A stretch of DNA of 64,000 bases, from contig JBILML010000009.1 of NCBI GenBank assembly GCA_044375555.1, positions 19,250 to 83,249 of the forward strand. The letters run 5' to 3'. How positions within the stretch are numbered: the first letter of the stretch is position 1; each line of letters starts with the position of its first letter. The DNA is from UBA967 sp044375555. GTDB lineage: Bacteria > Verrucomicrobiota > Verrucomicrobiia > Chthoniobacterales > Terrimicrobiaceae. The translations under genes were made by a program, and so were the position numbers. Below, one piece after another: positions 6,989 to 15,366 of the stretch. The notes below the pieces were generated by a model. The model did no database searches. It was not told the DNA's origin and saw only the letters and a program-made list of their open reading frames with translations.

Positions 6989-8497
6989 CTAGAAACGCGA
7001 CGCGAAATAAATGGTCACGCCGGCGATGACAAGGATGCCCAAGGCGGCATACATCCACACGAGGGTCTGGTCGTTGAGAGCCTGCCCGCCGCTGAGACGG
7101 CTACGGGATTCCTGCGCGCTGCGGATTCGGCCCTTGCGGAGAAATCCATCATAATGGCGCTGGAGCAGGTGGGTTTCCACCTGACGCATCGTATCAAGCA
7201 CGACACCGACAATGATCAGTAGGCCTGTGCCACCGAAAAATTGGGATGTCATGTAGGGGACTTGCATGCTTTGGCTGAGCAACTGCGGAAGAACAGCAAT
7301 ACCGGTGAGGAAGATGGCGCCGGCAAAAGTGAGGCGCGTCATCGTGTAATCAAGGAAATCCGCTGTCGGCTTGCCGGGACGCACGCCGGGGATGAAACCA
7401 CCGTATTTTTTGAGGTCGTCAGCGATTTGAACGGGCTGGAACTGGGTTGCGACCCAGAAGTAGCTGAAGAAGAAAATCATCAGCGCGTAGAAGAAGTAAT
7501 GGAGCCAACCGTAAGTGAGCAAGTTGGACAAATCCTGAGCCCACCCGACGCCTGGGAATGCCATGTTCAGGATCGTCGAAGGGAAAAGCAGGATAGCTTG
7601 AGCGAAAATGATCGGCATGACGCCGGCGTAGTTGACCTTGAGCGGCATGTATTGGGTCTGGCCGCCATAGACCTTCCGGCCGACCACACGCTTCGCGTAT
7701 TGAACGCTGATTTTCCTCTGGGCTTGCGTCACGGCGATGACCGCTGCAATCACAAAGATCAGGAAGGCAATCATCAACACGAGGACAACCGGGCTTACCG
7801 CGCTTTGGGCCTCGGGACCCGAAGGAACAAATGTCCGCCACGCTTGGATCAAGCCCGCCGGCAGTTGGGCGAGAATACCCACCGTGATAATGATGGACAT
7901 TCCGTTACCAATGCCACGCTCCGTGATCTGATCACCAAGCCACATCAACAGCATGGTGCCAGATGTCATGGTGATGATCGTAATGATGTGAAAACCGATT
8001 CCAGGCGTCGAAACCAAGGGCAGACCAATCGCATTGATCGTGTCCATGATACCTGGCAGGAATGGATTGGCTTGGGGGTTCTCAAAGGAACGCGCCAAGA
8101 GGTAGGCTTGGAAAATGCAAAGCCCGATCGTGGTATATCGGGTGTATTGCATAATTTTTTGGCGGCCACCATCCTCGCGGGAAAGTTTTCCAAGCCGCGG
8201 AATCACAGCTGTTAACAGCTGCAACATGATCGATGCGCTGATAAACGGCATGACGCCGAGCGAGAAAATCGCGCAATTGGAAAGAGCGCCACCACTGAAG
8301 AGGTTGAACAGGGCCGCGACACCGCCAGCCGTGGCGGCATCCGCTTGATCGATGAACCAGCGGTGGAGAACCTCAGCATTCACGCCGGGGGTCGTGATGC
8401 ACGAGCCAGCGCGAATGATAACGATCGCAGCCAAAGTGAACAGCACACGGGTGCGCAGTTCGGGAATTTTAAAAATATTGGCAAACGCGCTGATCAT
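6989..8497 (-). CDS. secY: Preprotein translocase subunit SecY
   Basis: Channel-forming core of the Sec translocon in the inner membrane. It has 502 residues and ten predicted membrane segments. Conserved blocks include FNLFSGGALSNCAIFSLGVMPFISASIMLQL, the cytoplasmic loop with QRKISVQYAKRVVG, and PGVRPGKPTADFLDYTMTRLTFAG. It is longer than the 443-residue E. coli protein, mainly in periplasmic loops such as that around WFIDQADAATAG and in the C-terminal region, a common feature of PVC bacteria. It lies between rplO and map within the array. Confidence 0.97.
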   Translation of the reverse strand: MISAFANIFKIPELRTRVLFTLAAIVIIRAGSCITTPGVNAEVLHRWFIDQADAATAGGVAALFNLFSGGALSNCAIFSLGVMPFISASIMLQLLTAVIPRLGKLSREDGGRQKIMQYTRYTTIGLCIFQAYLLARSFENPQANPFLPGIMDTINAIGLPLVSTPGIGFHIITIITMTSGTMLLMWLGDQITERGIGNGMSIIITVGILAQLPAGLIQAWRTFVPSGPEAQSAVSPVVLVLMIAFLIFVIAAVIAVTQAQRKISVQYAKRVVGRKVYGGQTQYMPLKVNYAGVMPIIFAQAILLFPSTILNMAFPGVGWAQDLSNLLTYGWLHYFFYALMIFFFSYFWVATQFQPVQIADDLKKYGGFIPGVRPGKPTADFLDYTMTRLTFAGAIFLTGIAVLPQLLSQSMQVPYMTSQFFGGTGLLIIVGVVLDTMRQVETHLLQRHYDGFLRKGRIRSAQESRSRLSGGQALNDQTLVWMYAALGILVIAGVTIYFASRF

Positions 8498-8566
8498 GCC
8501 TTGGAAGTGTTACCCAGCCAGAGGATCAGGATGTTCACAGATCGTTGGATCAAGGAATCGAACCGC

Positions 8567-9028
8567 TCAGGCGGCTTCGGCTTTCGGAAGGACAACCTTG
8601 CCTCCGGCTTTCTCGATTTTCGCGCGGGCGGAATCGCTCACCTCGTCAACTTCGACTGTGAGAGCCTTGGTAATCTCGCCCCGACCGAGGATTTTCACCC
8701 CGTCGAAACGGCCATTCACCAGACCGAGCTTGCGAAGAGATTCCTCATTAACCAAATCTCCAGCGGAGAATCGTTTCTCCAGCGTGTCGAGATTGACCAC
8801 GCCATAAACGGTCTTGAACGCGGCGTTGTTGAAACCGCGCTTGGGCAAGCGGCGGTAGAGTGGCATCTGGCCACCTTCAAATCCGAGACGGATCGAACCA
8901 CCGGAACGGGCTTTTTGACCTTTGTGGCCTTTGCCCGAGGTTTTGCCTTTGCCGGAGCTTTCGCCAATACCGAGGCGCTTGCGGCGGTGCTTGGCACCAG
9001 GATTGGGTTTAAGAGTATGAAGTCTCAT
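8567..9028 (-). CDS. rplO: 50S ribosomal protein L15
   Basis: Large-subunit assembly protein of 153 residues. The N-terminal MRLHTLKPNPGAKHRRKRLGIG and the Gly/Lys-rich GKGHKGQKARSGG arm that threads into 23S rRNA are typical. The fold continues with FEGGQMPLYRRLPKRGFNN. It follows rpsE with only 5 bp between them, so rpmD (L30), which usually separates them, is absent, as in several other phyla. Confidence 0.97.
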   Translation of the reverse strand: MRLHTLKPNPGAKHRRKRLGIGESSGKGKTSGKGHKGQKARSGGSIRLGFEGGQMPLYRRLPKRGFNNAAFKTVYGVVNLDTLEKRFSAGDLVNEESLRKLGLVNGRFDGVKILGRGEITKALTVEVDEVSDSARAKIEKAGGKVVLPKAEAA

Positions 9029-9033
9029 CGGAT

Positions 9034-9630
9034 TCAGGCAGTAACGGGTTCAGCGGGAGTCGCGGGGGCGGCTTTGCGGAGGGTTTTTCCGCGGAGTTTG
9101 AAAATTTCCTCTTTTTGACGGAGTTGAACAAGCGCGGCGATCGTGGCATTGACCACATTCGCGTGATTGCTCGAGCCTAGGGATTTCGCGAGCACATCGC
9201 GGATGCCAACGGCTTCCAGGACGGCGCGGACACCGCCACCTGCGATAACGCCAGTTCCTGGCGAGGCAGGACGAAGCAGAACACGACCACCACCGGATTC
9301 ACCGGTGACTTCGTGCGGGATGGTATTATCCTTCACGGCGACTTTCACCATGCGCTTCTTGGAAGCATCGGTGGCCTTGCGGATGGCTTCGCTGACCTCA
9401 TTGGCCTTGCCGAAACCGACGCCGACTTTGGCATTTTTGACGTCTCCAGCCACGATCAAAGCGCTGAAACTGAAACGGCGACCGCCTTTCACGACCTTGG
9501 CGCACCGATTAATGAAAACCACTTTTTCGGTGATTTCCTTGGGCTCCCTAGGTGTCTCGGGGCGGGAATTTCTTTTATCTCTGTTAGGTTTCGGAGGCAT
9601 GGTGTCGTTCTTAGAATTGGAATCCGCCAT
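9034..9630 (-). CDS. rpsE: 30S ribosomal protein S5
   Basis: Protein of the 30S body involved in decoding fidelity. The core starts at ITEKVVFINRCAKVVKGGRRFSFSALIVAGD and includes GVGFGKANEVSEAIRKA and GTGVIAGGGVRAVLEAVGI. A charged N-terminal extension of about 30 residues precedes it and an Ala/Pro tail ends it. The start is ambiguous: ATG 9630 overlaps rplR by 20 bp, ATG 9600 follows its stop by 10 bp, and neither has a clear ribosome-binding site. Confidence 0.95.
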   Translation of the reverse strand: MADSNSKNDTMPPKPNRDKRNSRPETPREPKEITEKVVFINRCAKVVKGGRRFSFSALIVAGDVKNAKVGVGFGKANEVSEAIRKATDASKKRMVKVAVKDNTIPHEVTGESGGGRVLLRPASPGTGVIAGGGVRAVLEAVGIRDVLAKSLGSSNHANVVNATIAALVQLRQKEEIFKLRGKTLRKAAPATPAEPVTA

Positions 9631-9967
9631 CGCGGGCGGCGTCGGCCAAGGCTTTGACTTTGCCGTGGTATTTAAATCCGCCACGGTCGAAAACGACCTG
9701 GGAAATTTTTTGTGCAGAGCCGCGCTGGGCGATCAATTTACCGACCTCGGTGGCGATGGCCACATTCGCGCGGGCATTCGCCTTGGCGCGGATTTCGGGT
9801 TCCGTCGTGTGAACCGAGACGAGGGTCTTGCCGATGGAGTCATCGATGACCTGCGCGGTGATGTGACGGCCGGAAAAATGAACGGCGAGACGAGGACGGG
9901 CTGGTGTGCCTGTGAGCTTCTTGCGAAGGCGTGTGTGGCGGAGTTTGCGTTTGTCGATGGCAGACAT
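9611..9967 (-). CDS. rplR: 50S ribosomal protein L18
   Basis: 5S rRNA-binding protein of 118 residues (RKLRHTRLRKKLTGTPARPRLAVHFS; C-terminal VVFDRGGFKYHGKVKALADAAR). Full length with the standard rplF-rplR-rpsE order. Its 3' end may overlap the start of rpsE by 20 bp. Confidence 0.97.
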   Translation of the reverse strand: MSAIDKRKLRHTRLRKKLTGTPARPRLAVHFSGRHITAQVIDDSIGKTLVSVHTTEPEIRAKANARANVAIATEVGKLIAQRGSAQKISQVVFDRGGFKYHGKVKALADAARDGGFQF

Positions 9968-9970
9968 GGC

Positions 9971-10510
9971 TTATTGGACGGTTTTGCCTTCTTTGCGGCG
10001 GAGTTGCTCTCCGGCGAATCGCACACCTTTGCCTTTGTAGGGCTCGGGCGGGTAATAGGCACGGATATTGGCGGCGCACTGACCAACCACTTGGTTGTCA
10101 ATGCCCTCGATGGAGAGTTTGGTGTTATCGGTGACGGTGATTTTCACACCTTCAGGGATATTGAAATGGATGGGGTGGGATTTCCCGAGGCTCAGATTCA
10201 GGAGATTGCCTTGGACAGCGGCCTTGAAACCGACGCCATGGATTTCCATGTCGCGCTTGAATCCATTGGTGACTCCCGTGATCATGTTCGAAAGCAGGGA
10301 GCGGGAGAGTCCGTGGAGAGCTTTGTCTTCGCGTTGCTCACTGGAGCGCTCGACGGCGAGGATTTCGCCATCGACTTTCGCCGAGATGCTTGCAGGGAGT
10401 TTCCACTCGAGTTTTCCCTTAGGGCCTTCGACGAGCACAGAGCTATCGCCGTTGACGGCTACTTTGACCTTTGGTGGGATCGTGATGGGTTTTTTACCGA
10501 TTCGTGACAT
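9971..10510 (-). CDS. rplF: 50S ribosomal protein L6
   Basis: Two-domain protein at the base of the L7/L12 stalk, 179 residues. MSRIGKKPITIPPKVKV opens the first domain. The C-terminal signature PEPYKGKGVRFAGE lies near 157-170. Spacing is 3 bp after rpsH and 3 bp before rplR. Confidence 0.97.
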   Translation of the reverse strand: MSRIGKKPITIPPKVKVAVNGDSSVLVEGPKGKLEWKLPASISAKVDGEILAVERSSEQREDKALHGLSRSLLSNMITGVTNGFKRDMEIHGVGFKAAVQGNLLNLSLGKSHPIHFNIPEGVKITVTDNTKLSIEGIDNQVVGQCAANIRAYYPPEPYKGKGVRFAGEQLRRKEGKTVQ

Positions 10511-10513
10511 GGC

Positions 10514-10903
10514 TTACCAGATGTAGGCGAGCAATTCGCCGCCGACTTTTTGTTTGCGCGCCTCGTGGCCGGTGAGAATTCCACGCGAGGTGGAAAGGAC
10601 CGCGATGCCCATGCCGCCGAGGACGCGGGGAATCTCCCCGGCACCTACATAACGACGCAGACCCGGACGGCTCACACGCTTGAGACCGGAGATGGCGCTG
10701 GTTTTATTGACGAATTTCGTTTGGATTTTGATGGCTTGATGGCCTTCTTCGGTCACGAGTTCGGTTTCGTTGATATAGCCTTCCTTTTTAAGGATTTTGG
10801 CGATGTCGCTCTTGAGCTTCGAGTAGGGAAGGGTGAGCGAGGACTGACCGGCCGCAGTGGCATTGCGAAGGCGGGTGAGCATGTCGGCGATGGGATCGTT
10901 CAT
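10514..10903 (-). CDS. rpsH: 30S ribosomal protein S8
   Basis: Central-domain 16S-binding protein, 129 residues from ATG 10903 (MNDPIADMLTRLRNA). It ends with STSRGILTGHEARKQKVGGELLAYIW, the typical S8 C-terminus. In E. coli S8 represses the spc operon. rpsN (S14), normally between rplE and rpsH, is absent: only 10 bp separate these genes. Confidence 0.97.
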   Translation of the reverse strand: MNDPIADMLTRLRNATAAGQSSLTLPYSKLKSDIAKILKKEGYINETELVTEEGHQAIKIQTKFVNKTSAISGLKRVSRPGLRRYVGAGEIPRVLGGMGIAVLSTSRGILTGHEARKQKVGGELLAYIW

Positions 10904-10913
10904 AACAGGATAA

Positions 10914-11504
10914 TCAGGCGGCGGGTTCCGTGGCTTTGACTGGGGCCTTCTTGGCTTTGTCCACAAAGGGCATTCCCATCTCGGTCAGGAGCGATTTGGC
11001 CTCGGCATTGGTGAGAGCGGTGGTGACGATCGTGACATCGAAGCCGATGTTCTTTTTGATTCGGTCTAGCTCGATCTCGGGGAAAATGGACTGATCGGTA
11101 ACACCGAGTGTGTAATTTCCATTGCCGTCAAAAGCGCGGGTGGAAACGCCACGGAAATCGCGAATGCGGGGAAGAGCGGTCTTGATGAGGCGCTCGAGGA
11201 ATTCATACATGATGCGGCCGCGGAGTGTGACTTTCGCGCCGATGGCTTGCTCTTCGCGGAGCTTGAAGTTCGAGATCGCCTTCTTGGAGATGGTCGTCAC
11301 CGGGCGTTGGCCGCTGATCGTGGTCAACTCGGATTTGGCAATTTCCAAAGCCTCTTTGGTGTCCTGCGCGGAGCCGATACAGGTATTGATGACAACCTTC
11401 GAGATTTTAGGAATCTGATGGATGTTCTTGTAGCCGTGCTTTTCGCGCATCGCGCCAAGGATGCGGGTCTTGTATTCGGTCAGGAGTTCGGGTTCTTGCG
11501 TCAT
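10914..11504 (-). CDS. rplE: 50S ribosomal protein L5
   Basis: 5S rRNA-binding protein of the central protuberance. It has 196 residues, slightly longer than the usual 179 because of a C-terminal Lys/Ala/Pro tail. IPKISKVVINTCIGSA, FRGVSTRAFDGNGNYTLGV and the IFPEIELDRIKK block are conserved. It lies between rplX and rpsH. Confidence 0.97.
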   Translation of the reverse strand: MTQEPELLTEYKTRILGAMREKHGYKNIHQIPKISKVVINTCIGSAQDTKEALEIAKSELTTISGQRPVTTISKKAISNFKLREEQAIGAKVTLRGRIMYEFLERLIKTALPRIRDFRGVSTRAFDGNGNYTLGVTDQSIFPEIELDRIKKNIGFDVTIVTTALTNAEAKSLLTEMGMPFVDKAKKAPVKATEPAA

Positions 11505-11512
11505 GGCTTTAC

Positions 11513-11782
11513 TCAGGCGGCTTTCTTGGCCTTCTTGTCGGTGGTGGCTTTCTCCAAGACTTTCACATTGGAAATATGGATCGGACCCTCGCGCTCGATG
11601 ATCGCGCCGTTCGGGTGAAGTTGCGATTTGCGCTGATGTTTTTTGATCATGCGAACACCTTCGACGATGACTTGGGCTTTATCGGCCTTGATCTCGAGGA
11701 TTTTCCCGGTGGAACCTTTGTGGTTTCCGGAAATCACTTGGATCGTGTCTCCGCGACGGACATGGAACTTGGGCTTGCTCAT
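11513..11782 (-). CDS. rplX: 50S ribosomal protein L24
   Basis: Assembly-initiating large-subunit protein with a KOW motif (RRGDTIQVISGNHKGSTGKIL, about 9-29). It has 89 residues. A purine-rich GGAGG sits just before ATG 11782, one of the few clear Shine-Dalgarno sites in the window. The start overlaps the rplN stop by 4 bp. Confidence 0.96.
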   Translation of the reverse strand: MSKPKFHVRRGDTIQVISGNHKGSTGKILEIKADKAQVIVEGVRMIKKHQRKSQLHPNGAIIEREGPIHISNVKVLEKATTDKKAKKAA

Positions 11783-12144
11783 AGGACCTCCGGTGCGAGG
11801 GAGATGATTTTCATGAAATTTTTCTCGCGAAGTTCGCGAGCGACTGGGCCGAAAATGCGTGTTCCGCGTGGGTTCGAGTCCTTATCAATGATGACAATCG
11901 CGTTGCTATCGAAGCGGAGCGCGGAGCCATCTTCGCGGCGGACGGGTTGCTTGGTGCGGACGACCACGGCGCGGACGACATCGCCTTTTTTGACGGTGCC
12001 GCCAGTGGAGGCCTCTTTGACGTTGGCGGTGATGATATCACCGATCTCAGCAGTGGAGGTGGCCTTGCCGATGACACCAATCATGGTGGCCATGCGGGCG
12101 CCGGTATTGTCGGCGACATCGATGCGGGAGCGAATCTGGATCAT
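11779..12144 (-). CDS. rplN: 50S ribosomal protein L14
   Basis: Interface protein that forms intersubunit bridges. It has 121 residues, starting MIQIRSRIDVADNTGARMATMIGV, and is highly conserved throughout. It lies between rpsQ and rplX in the standard order. Confidence 0.97.
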   Translation of the reverse strand: MIQIRSRIDVADNTGARMATMIGVIGKATSTAEIGDIITANVKEASTGGTVKKGDVVRAVVVRTKQPVRREDGSALRFDSNAIVIIDKDSNPRGTRIFGPVARELREKNFMKIISLAPEVL

Positions 12145-12153
12145 GGCTTGATA

Positions 12154-12432
12154 TTAGTGTTTAAGGACTTCAACGAGGCGCCAGCGCTTGGTTTTGCTGA
12201 GCGGGCGGGTTTCCATGATGCTGACACGGTCACCAATCTGAGCTTCGTTCTTTTCATCATGAGCATGAAACTTCGTAACATGCTTCATGATTTTGCCGAA
12301 TTTCGGGTGCGGAACGCGAGTCACGGAACGAACGACGATGGTTTTATCCATTTTATTGGACACGACCTCGCCGAGACGAACCTTGCGGAGCGAACGGTTT
12401 TCGACTTTTTCGGGAGCGGTGGTTTCTGCCAT
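12154..12432 (-). CDS. rpsQ: 30S ribosomal protein S17
   Basis: 16S 5'-domain binder with an OB fold, 92 residues. The core runs from RKVRLGEVVSNKMDKTIVVRSVTRVPHPKFGKI to GDRVSIMETRPLSKTKRWRLVEVL. A short acidic N-terminal extension (about ten residues) precedes the core. Confidence 0.96.
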   Translation of the reverse strand: MAETTAPEKVENRSLRKVRLGEVVSNKMDKTIVVRSVTRVPHPKFGKIMKHVTKFHAHDEKNEAQIGDRVSIMETRPLSKTKRWRLVEVLKH

Positions 12433-12438
12433 GGCTGG

Positions 12439-12642
12439 TTATTTCTTGGATGCCTCGGCGGCCTTGCGGCTGAGGACGGTTTCGACGCGGGCGATGTTTC
12501 GACGGGCCACGCGGATGAGGTGGGGCTTCTCGAGTTGGCTGCTCTGCTGTTGCATGCGCAGATTGAAAATTTCTTCCTTCAACTCACGCTTGCGGGTGAG
12601 AAGTTCTTTTGGAGTGAGTTCCTGGATTTCCTGAATCTTCAT
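12439..12642 (-). CDS. rpmC: 50S ribosomal protein L29
   Basis: Small two-helix protein near the exit tunnel, where chaperones and SRP dock. It has 67 residues from ATG 12642 (MKIQEIQELTPKELLTRKRELKEEIFNLRMQ); the second helix includes IRVARRNIARVETVLS. A longer upstream reading overlaps rplP and is not conserved. Confidence 0.95.
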   Translation of the reverse strand: MKIQEIQELTPKELLTRKRELKEEIFNLRMQQQSSQLEKPHLIRVARRNIARVETVLSRKAAEASKK

Positions 12643-12649
12643 GGCGTAA

Positions 12650-13069
12650 TCAGCTGGCGTGGTGGCGGGTAATGAAGCGGGTGCGGACCGGGAGCTTATT
12701 GGCTGCCAGGCGCAGGGACTCGCGGGCGATCGTCTCGGAGACACCATCCAATTCAAAAAGGATGTTGCCGGGTTTGATGACAGCGACCCAATATTCGGGC
12801 TGACCTTTACCTTTACCCATTCGGGTTTCCGGCGGACGGGCGGTGACGGATTTGTCTGGGAAAATGCGAATCCAGAGCTTGCCTTTACGCTTCATGTTGC
12901 GGGTGAGGGCAACACGGGCGGCCTCGATTTGCGTGTTGGTGATCCAACCACGCTCGAGGGTCTGAAGTCCGAATTCACCGAAGTCGATCTTAAGATTGCG
13001 AGAAGCGATCCCCTTGCGGCTACCCCGCTGGGTTTTGCGATACTTCACGCGTTTTGGCATCAATGGCAT
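12650..13069 (-). CDS. rplP: 50S ribosomal protein L16
   Basis: Protein near the A-site finger and peptidyl transferase centre, 139 residues. MPLMPKRVKYRKTQRGSRKG is the usual start. ARVALTRNMKRKGKLWIRIFPDKSVTARPPETRMGKGKG carries the conserved loop. It lies between rpsC and rpmC. Confidence 0.97.
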   Translation of the reverse strand: MPLMPKRVKYRKTQRGSRKGIASRNLKIDFGEFGLQTLERGWITNTQIEAARVALTRNMKRKGKLWIRIFPDKSVTARPPETRMGKGKGQPEYWVAVIKPGNILFELDGVSETIARESLRLAANKLPVRTRFITRHHAS

Positions 13070-13102
13070 AACTTTGTCCTTTTACTTAAATTCCTTATGA
13101 TA

Positions 13103-13804
13103 TCAGACTGCCGCTGGTGCCTCGACCTCAGGGGTCGGGGTGGAACGAACGGTTTCCTTCGGTTTATCCTGCACTTCTTCTTCAACTTTCTTGCAGATCC
13201 AGCACTTAACTCCGATTTTTCCGGCAACGGTCTCGGCTTCCGCAAACCCATAGTCGATCGGGATACGGAGGGTGTGGAGAGGGACTTTGCCTTCGTGATA
13301 ACGCTCGGTGCGGGCAATTTCAGCGCCACCCAAACGACCAGCGCAACGGATTTTGATACCAAGAGCACCTTGGTCCATCGTGAGTTGCACAGCGCGCTTC
13401 ATGGCGCGGCGGAAGGAAATACGGCGCTCAAGTTGGGAGGCGACATTCTCGGCCACGAGTTGGGCGTCGAGGTCGGGATTCTTGATTTCGACGATGTCGA
13501 TCTTCACCTGCTTGCCGCCGGCGAGATCACTGACTTCCTTGGTGAGGTTCTCAATTTCCTGGCCACGGCGACCGATCACGACACCCGGACGGGCGGTGTG
13601 GATTGTCACTCGGACGCTATTCCAAGCGCGCTCGATCACGATGCGAGCCACAGCGGCTTGTTTGAGCTTTTTCTTGAGAGTGGTGCGAATTTTGTCGTCG
13701 GCGATCAGGTAGTCGGCGAAGTCTTTGCGCGAGGCATACCAGCGGGAACCCCAGTCACGAGTGATGGGTAGACGGAATCCGATCGGGTTTACTTTTTGTC
13801 CCAT
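13103..13804 (-). CDS. rpsC: 30S ribosomal protein S3
   Basis: mRNA-entry protein with helicase-like function. It has 233 residues: MGQKVNPIGFRLPITRDWGSRWYA, a KH domain (VTIHTARPGVVIGRRGQEIENL, about 60-81), and a C-terminal domain with IKIRCAGRLGGAEIARTERYHEGKVPLHTLRI. The tail is an acidic Glu/Pro/Ala extension. rplV lies 2 bp upstream. Confidence 0.97.
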   Translation of the reverse strand: MGQKVNPIGFRLPITRDWGSRWYASRKDFADYLIADDKIRTTLKKKLKQAAVARIVIERAWNSVRVTIHTARPGVVIGRRGQEIENLTKEVSDLAGGKQVKIDIVEIKNPDLDAQLVAENVASQLERRISFRRAMKRAVQLTMDQGALGIKIRCAGRLGGAEIARTERYHEGKVPLHTLRIPIDYGFAEAETVAGKIGVKCWICKKVEEEVQDKPKETVRSTPTPEVEAPAAV

Positions 13805-13806
13805 GA

Positions 13807-14286
13807 TTACTCCTTGGTTTCCGCGGCGGGTGCGGCGGATTCGGTTTCAGTCGCCGGGGCGGGCTCGGCGGCTGGAGCCTTCGATTTTGCGGAGGCTTTT
13901 TTAGTTGTTTTTGGTTTCTTCTTCTTGAGTTTGTCCTCGCGCCGGACGATTTCAATCTCGTCGGTTAGGACGACACGAATGTGGCTGGAGCGTTTGCGGA
14001 TCGGACCGGCACTTCCGCGAGCTTTGGGTTGGGAGCGGTTTAAGGTCGGCCCCTCGCCTACGACGGCTTCCTTCACGACGAGGTCGGAAACATTCAGGCT
14101 ATTGTTGTTCTCGGCGTTGGCGATCGCGCTACGAAGTGTCTTAAGAATCAAGCCAGCGGCTTTTTTCGGAGTGAAACGCAAAAGATCAAGGGCGTCCGTG
14201 GCGGGAAGACCTTGAATGGCGCGTGTGACCTCGCGAGCCTTGAAGGCCGAGATCTTGGCGAACCTGTGTGTCGATTTTACCTGCAT
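13807..14286 (-). CDS. rplV: 50S ribosomal protein L22 with C-terminal extension
   Basis: Tunnel-lining protein that contacts macrolides and nascent chains. The core covers about residues 1-115 (STHRFAKISAFKAREVTRAIQG; NAENNNSLNVSDLVVKEA; SSHIRVVLTDE). A tail of about 45 residues, first Lys-rich and then Ala/Pro/Glu-rich, brings the length to 159 against the usual 110-120. The tail resembles the extension on S11. It is preceded by a non-ribosomal gene rather than directly by rpsS. Confidence 0.95.
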   Translation of the reverse strand: MQVKSTHRFAKISAFKAREVTRAIQGLPATDALDLLRFTPKKAAGLILKTLRSAIANAENNNSLNVSDLVVKEAVVGEGPTLNRSQPKARGSAGPIRKRSSHIRVVLTDEIEIVRREDKLKKKKPKTTKKASAKSKAPAAEPAPATETESAAPAAETKE

Positions 14287-14298
14287 GTCTTTTGTTGT

Positions 14299-15081
14299 TT
14301 ATTTTTTGGCGTCCACTTTAAGGGTGTCGCCTTTTTCCACTCGCGTGTTATCCGAACTAAGATTTTGAATCACAGCACCGCTGATGCGTTCCCGCACATC
14401 GATGACTTTGGCATTTCCTATGAGTTGACCATCCCGAAGGATGAGTAAGGGCATTCCTACTTTGACGCCGTTGGTCGAGCCGACATTGGCGACAATGAGG
14501 GAAAGGTCTTCTTGGATATCCACCACCCGCGCCTGCTGAAGACTCGCGCTTGCATCACTACTTGGGTTTTCGGTCACTCCGAGGATTTGGGCTGTTTCCC
14601 GCAATTCTGCTTCCACAGCTACTCGGGCCTCGGTTTTGATTTCACCGGAGGTTTTTACAAGGATTGTAATGGACTCGCTGAGTTTAACCAACTGCTCGAT
14701 GGCTGCTTGATGTTTTTCCTTGAGAACACGGAGTTCTCGAATGGCTTGGAGCAACCTGGCTTCCAGTAGGGAGGGATCGTTGTCTATATTGGACAAACCG
14801 ATCGCTTCTAATCGGAGTTGGGCCTCTAAAAGTTGACGCTTAAAGATTTCTGCCTCGGTATTCGCGGCCGCGATGCCCTCTGTGAGGTTTTTCATCTGCG
14901 ATCGCGCCATGAGGAGTTGCTCTTTCAGCGCGGCAACATCATTGGTGGCCGGGTCGGGAAGTGTATATCCCAGATCCGGACTGCCTGATTCAAAATCTGT
15001 CAAAGATCGGTCGTTCCGTGCCGATGCCCCAGAGAGCGACAGCAGGAACGCGAGAGATGCCGCCGTGGCGACAACCCTCAT
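14299..15081 (-). CDS. Secreted coiled-coil protein of unknown function embedded in the ribosomal operon
   Basis: Not a ribosomal protein. It has 260 residues. A signal peptide (MRVVATAASLAFLLSLSGASA, cleavage near 21) is followed by a long helical, coiled-coil-prone part (about 50-165, many Leu/Glu/Gln/Lys). The C-terminal 75 residues are beta-rich, patterned like MreC or FlgT C-terminal barrels (VVDIQEDLSLIVANVGSTNGVKVGMPLLIL). It probably acts in the periplasm, perhaps bound to the wall or outer membrane. It starts 3 bp after the rpsS stop and ends 12 bp before rplV, so it must be cotranscribed with both. Function is unknown; the barrel comparison is by eye only. Confidence 0.85.
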   Translation of the reverse strand: MRVVATAASLAFLLSLSGASARNDRSLTDFESGSPDLGYTLPDPATNDVAALKEQLLMARSQMKNLTEGIAAANTEAEIFKRQLLEAQLRLEAIGLSNIDNDPSLLEARLLQAIRELRVLKEKHQAAIEQLVKLSESITILVKTSGEIKTEARVAVEAELRETAQILGVTENPSSDASASLQQARVVDIQEDLSLIVANVGSTNGVKVGMPLLILRDGQLIGNAKVIDVRERISGAVIQNLSSDNTRVEKGDTLKVDAKK

Positions 15082-15084
15082 TAT

Positions 15085-15363
15085 TTATTTTGTCACTTTT
15101 GCGGTGTGAGAACCGTGTTTCTTGAAAATTCGTGTTGGCGAAAATTCGCCCAACTTGTGTCCGACCATATTTTCGGTCACGAAGACGGGGATGAAAGTCT
15201 TGCCGTTGTGCACATTGAAGGTGTGGCCAACGAAGTCCGGCGTAATCGTGCTGCGGCGGGACCAGGTTTTGATGGGTTTTTTTGTTCCGGAGTCGTTGAT
15301 CCGGTCGATCTTGTCGAGGAGCTTCCACTCCACAAATGGGCCTTTTTTCAGTGAGCGTGCCAT
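15085..15363 (-). CDS. rpsS: 30S ribosomal protein S19
   Basis: Head protein paired with S13, 92 residues. MARSLKKGPFVEWKLLDKI and GHKLGEFSPTRIFKKHGSHTAKVTK are diagnostic. rplB lies 3 bp upstream. The next gene downstream is the secreted coiled-coil protein instead of rplV. Confidence 0.97.
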   Translation of the reverse strand: MARSLKKGPFVEWKLLDKIDRINDSGTKKPIKTWSRRSTITPDFVGHTFNVHNGKTFIPVFVTENMVGHKLGEFSPTRIFKKHGSHTAKVTK

Positions 15364-15366
15364 GGA

